NCBI RefSeq assembly: GCF_000613245.1
Contig: NZ_HG964938.1
Coordinates: 859,682 to 923,681, forward strand
From: Mycobacterium asiaticum DSM 44297
GTDB lineage: Bacteria > Actinomycetota > Actinomycetes > Mycobacteriales > Mycobacteriaceae
DNA length: 64,000 bases
Reading direction: 5' to 3'
The stretch's first letter is position 1; every line of letters begins with the position of its first letter. The position numbers and the translations under genes were made by a program. Of the stretch, positions 61,164-64,000 are shown piece after piece. Below the pieces are notes generated by a model. The model saw only the letters and a program-made list of their open reading frames with translations. It ran no database searches and was not told the origin of the DNA.

Positions 61164-63475
61164 TCAATTTCGGGGATCGCTCAATTCGGCAAGCACCAGT
61201 CGCAGCACGGCGACCGCACCCGCCTTGTCCAGCGGATCGTTGGCATTGCCGCACTTGGGCGACTGCACGCACGATGGGCACCCGCTGCGGCATTCACACG
61301 CCTCGATGGCCGCCGCAGTAGCGCCCAGCCAGGTGGTTGCCTTGCGGAACCCGCGTTCGGCGAATCCGGCACCGCCCGGATGGCCGTCGTAGACGAAGAC
61401 GGTCGGCAACCCGTCGGGGCCGATAGCGGTCGACAGGCCGCCGATGTCGCCCCGGTCGCAGCTGGCCACCAACGGCAGCAGCCCGATGGCCGCGTGCTCG
61501 GCGGCGTGCAACGAACCCGGCACCCGCAACGGTGCTATGTCGTTGCGCTCTAATGCTTCTAGCTCGATCGTGTACATGACCGCAAAGGTCGGCAAGGTGG
61601 CCCGCGGCATGTCCAGTTCGATGAAGTCGATCACTTCGCCGTTGGCTCGCCGGCGCAGGTACCCGACCACCTGATGGGTCACCGTCACCGGTACCAGTCC
61701 CAGCGTCACCGGCCCGAAGAGTGACCGCTCACCCTGGCCGGTGACCGAGATGTCGGTGAGTTCGCGGGCGAAGGTCGAATAGCCGGGGTCCTCGTCGTGG
61801 ACGAACGCGATACCCTCCTCGAGATCCAGCGAGTCGACGACGTAGCTCTCGCCTTGGTGTAGATAGACCGCCCCGGGGTGGATCGACGCCGGCGCCTGTC
61901 CGACCCCGGTGCTGCCCAGCAGTCGCCCGGTGTCGGCCTCGACGATGATGATCTGGCCCCCGATGGATCCCCGAATGTCCACCGCGCCATGGGGTTCCAT
62001 GCCGGGTGCCGGAAAGTATCTGCCGCCCCTCCGTTTCAGCAGCCCGTCGTCGACCAATCCTTCGGCCACGTCGACCGCGTTCAGCGCCCGCACCTCGCTA
62101 TCTTCCAGCGGAAGTTCGGTTGCCGCGCAGAGCAGCTGCGGTCCGAGGATGTAGGGATTGCCGGGGTCGATCACCACCCGTTCGACGGGCTTGCCCAGCA
62201 GCGCGGCGGGGTGGTGCACCAGATAGGTGTCCAGCGGGTCGTCTCGGGCGATCAACACCACCAGGGCGCCCTGGCCGCGCCGCCCGGACCGTCCGGCCTG
62301 TTGCCAGAACGAGGCGACGGTTCCGGGAAAACCGGCCAGCACCACGGCGTCCAGTCCGGCGATATCGACACCCAGTTCCAGGGCGTTGGTCGTCGCCAGC
62401 CCGCGTAGCCGGCCGTCGGCCAGCGCTTTCTCCAGCGCGGTGCGATCCTCCGCGAGATACCCGGCGCGGTAGGACGCCACCGTGCCGGTCAGGTGCGGTG
62501 CGGTATCGGCCAGCCGGGCCTGGGCGCCCAGTGCGGTTAATTCGGCGGCGCGGCGTGACCGCACGAAAGTCAATGTCTGCGCGCCCTCCACGATCAGGTC
62601 GGCCATCACCCGGGCGGCCTCGGCCCCCGCCGACCGTCGTACCGGTGCGCCGTTCTCGCCGGTCAGCTCGGTCAGCAACGCCGGTTCCCACAACGCCACC
62701 GTGCGGGCGCCTGCGGGGACCCGTCCTCGACGACCTCCTCGACCGGCTGCCCGATGAGCTCGGCGGCCGTCGCGCCGGGCGAGTCCGTCGTCGCGCTGGC
62801 GAAAACCACCGTCGGATACGACGAGTACCGCGCGCACAGCCGCAGCAGCCGGCGCAGCACCATCGCGACATTGGAACCGAACACCCCACGGTAGTAGTGG
62901 CATTCGTCGACCACGACGAACCGCAACCCTCGTAGCAGCACCGCCCACCGAGCGTGATTGCGCAGTATCGACAGGTGAATCATGTCGGGGTTGGAGAAGA
63001 TCCACCGGGACCGCTCGCGGGCAAAGCGCCGCACCTCGGTGGGGCTGTCCCCGTCGTAGGCTGTCGGCGCCACGTCGTCGAGCGGAACCGCGGTCACCAG
63101 ACCGTGCGCCGCACGCAGCTGGTCATGGCCCAACGCCTTCGTCGGCGACAGATACAACACGCGGGCCCGCGGATCGGTCGCCAGCGCATTGAGCACCGGT
63201 AGCTGATAGGCCAGTGACTTGCCCGACGCGGTGCCAGTGCTGATCACGACATGGCGCCCGGCGTGGGCCAACTCCGCGGCCTCGGACTGATGCGACCAGG
63301 GGGTGCCGATGCCGCGGGCGTTGAACGCGCGGATTACCTGCGGCGAGGCCCACTGCGGCCACCCGTGCGGCCGCCCGGTGCGGGGCGGTAGCTCGGTGAC
63401 ATGCCGCAGTGGATGCTCGTCGGTGGCGGTACCGGCCAGCGCCGCGGCAAGCAGTTCGCTGCCGAAACTCGGCAT
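61164..63475 (-). pseudogene. SF2 DNA helicase (Rv3649/SftH-like), frameshifted
   Basis: The coding sequence needs two frames. The first, from ATG at 63475, has TGTASGKS (Walker A), VVDECHYYRG (DECH box) and FASATT, ending in VEEVVEDGSPQ. The second picks up GARTVALWEPALL and continues with helicase motifs (TTNALELGVDI, QQAGRSGRRGQG) to a C-terminal DUF1998 with CECRSGCPSCVQSPKC, a four-Cys zinc or Fe-S site. The switch at about 62711-62720 (GTCCCCGCAGG) needs one extra base. So a one-base deletion, or a sequencing error, breaks an otherwise intact gene of about 770 residues. Homologues (SftH, MrfA) are 3'-5' DNA repair helicases. Confidence 0.85.
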
Positions 63476-63758
63476 CACACTCCTCTCTCGCTCCTAACCT
63501 GCGGGATGACGCTGACGTAAATTGATCCGCCGTTCCGGCTCCAGGCTGTCGCCGACGCCACGAACATGGTTGACTGAGTGCGGTCGCAGCTTCTGTGTTC
63601 GTGTAAAACTTTCGCAGGATCGACGTTGCGGTCGCGGTTCCTGCGAGGTTATCTGTCGGGTGAAGTTCCGGCGACTCCGCGAAGGTATGGCGGTCGCGGC
63701 TGGCCCGGGGCATCGAAAGGCGAGCCCCGCACCCAGATAGAAAAGGAAAGATCGAGAG

Positions 63759-63962
63759 ATGCCACAGGGAACTGTGAAGTGGTTCAACGCGGAGAAGGGG
63801 TTCGGTTTCATCGCCCCCGAGGACGGTTCCGCGGATGTTTTTGTCCACTACACGGAGATCCAGGGGACGGGCTTCCGCACCCTCGAAGAGAACCAGAAGG
63901 TCGAGTTCGAGATCGGCCACAGCCCTAAGGGCCCCCAGGCCACTGGAGTTCGCTCGGTTTAA
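63759..63962 (+). CDS. cspA: Cold shock protein A
   Basis: 67 residues, MPQGTVKWFNAEKGFGFIAP then EDGSADVFVHYTEIQGTGFR. Both RNA-binding motifs (KGFGFI and DVFVHY) are intact. Binds single-stranded RNA/DNA and melts structure, and is Mtb Rv3648c. ATG has AAGGAAAGA upstream. A 283-base divergent gap separates it from the helicase; a TTGACT at 63569 suggests a promoter and a leader of over 150 bases, as in cold-shock genes. Confidence 0.95.
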   Translation: MPQGTVKWFNAEKGFGFIAPEDGSADVFVHYTEIQGTGFRTLEENQKVEFEIGHSPKGPQATGVRSV

Positions 63963-64000
63963 TCCGGGCAGATTCTGACGCTGCCCCCCGGCGCAGTCCC

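Overview
The window is GC-rich actinobacterial DNA. A PE_PGRS gene, a PE protein, WhiB4, MarP, PonA2 and a Tad pilus locus in Mycobacterium tuberculosis (Mtb) order point to a slow-growing Mycobacterium. From about 19.1 kb to the end, gene content and order match Mtb Rv3684 down to Rv3648c, read in the reverse direction. Rv numbers are used from memory of the H37Rv map; no search was run. The first 19 kb and the block at 28.7-36.8 kb do not fit that map and look lineage-specific.

Layout. (1) 1-6.4 kb: a tightly overlapped operon, gmhB (5' end outside the window), GT9 glycosyltransferase, gmhA, hldE, SDR, second GT9 glycosyltransferase and UDP-glucose dehydrogenase. This is a complete-looking ADP-heptose route plus UDP-glucuronate supply. 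(2) 6.4-13.8 kb: small stress-type and accessory genes (CsbD-like, SDR-like, Rho-N-like, nucleotidyltransferase, acyl-CoA dehydrogenase-like, EEP phosphatase, isochorismatase-like, DUF4193, P450) and several very short proteins. (3) 13.9-16.9 kb: a three-gene unit around a DyP-type peroxidase. (4) 16.9-18.9 kb: a PE_PGRS protein whose C-terminal half is an alkaline-phosphatase/phosphodiesterase-type enzyme domain. (5) 19.1-28.7 kb: tRNA-Pro, cds1, metallophosphoesterase, ponA2, whiB4, paired ArsA/Get3-like ATPases, RidA-like and metallo-beta-lactamase-fold proteins. (6) 28.7-36.8 kb: a GreA C-domain protein, a seven-gene Mrp cation/proton antiporter operon, DedA and TerC, placed between the Rv3677c and crp (Rv3676) equivalents. 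(7) 37-46 kb: crp, nth, thioredoxin-like, NUDIX, marP, ephE, a membrane protein, a secreted protease and acs. (8) 46.3-52.1 kb: dipeptide ABC transporter dppABCD and a Fic-like relic. (9) 52.1-53.9 kb: two likely non-coding RNAs flanking an HAD hydrolase, an Ms1/MTS2823-like RNA and a 6C (B11) RNA. (10) 53.9-58.4 kb: ssd plus the Tad/Flp pilus genes. (11) 58.4-64 kb: Rv3651-like GAF protein, PE33-like protein with a long tail, an SF2 helicase gene broken by a one-base frameshift, and cspA.

How it fits together. Most genes sit in short overlapping operons (ATGA/GTGA junctions). Envelope functions dominate: glycan precursor synthesis, peptidoglycan synthesis (ponA2), acid and redox homeostasis (MarP, WhiB4, Mrp antiporter), peptide uptake and pilus assembly. 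The points most worth a second look are the heptose/GT9 operon, the PE_PGRS-phosphodiesterase fusion, the DyP triad, the Mrp island inserted next to crp, the diverged 289-bp-period repeat beside whiB4, and the frameshifted helicase.
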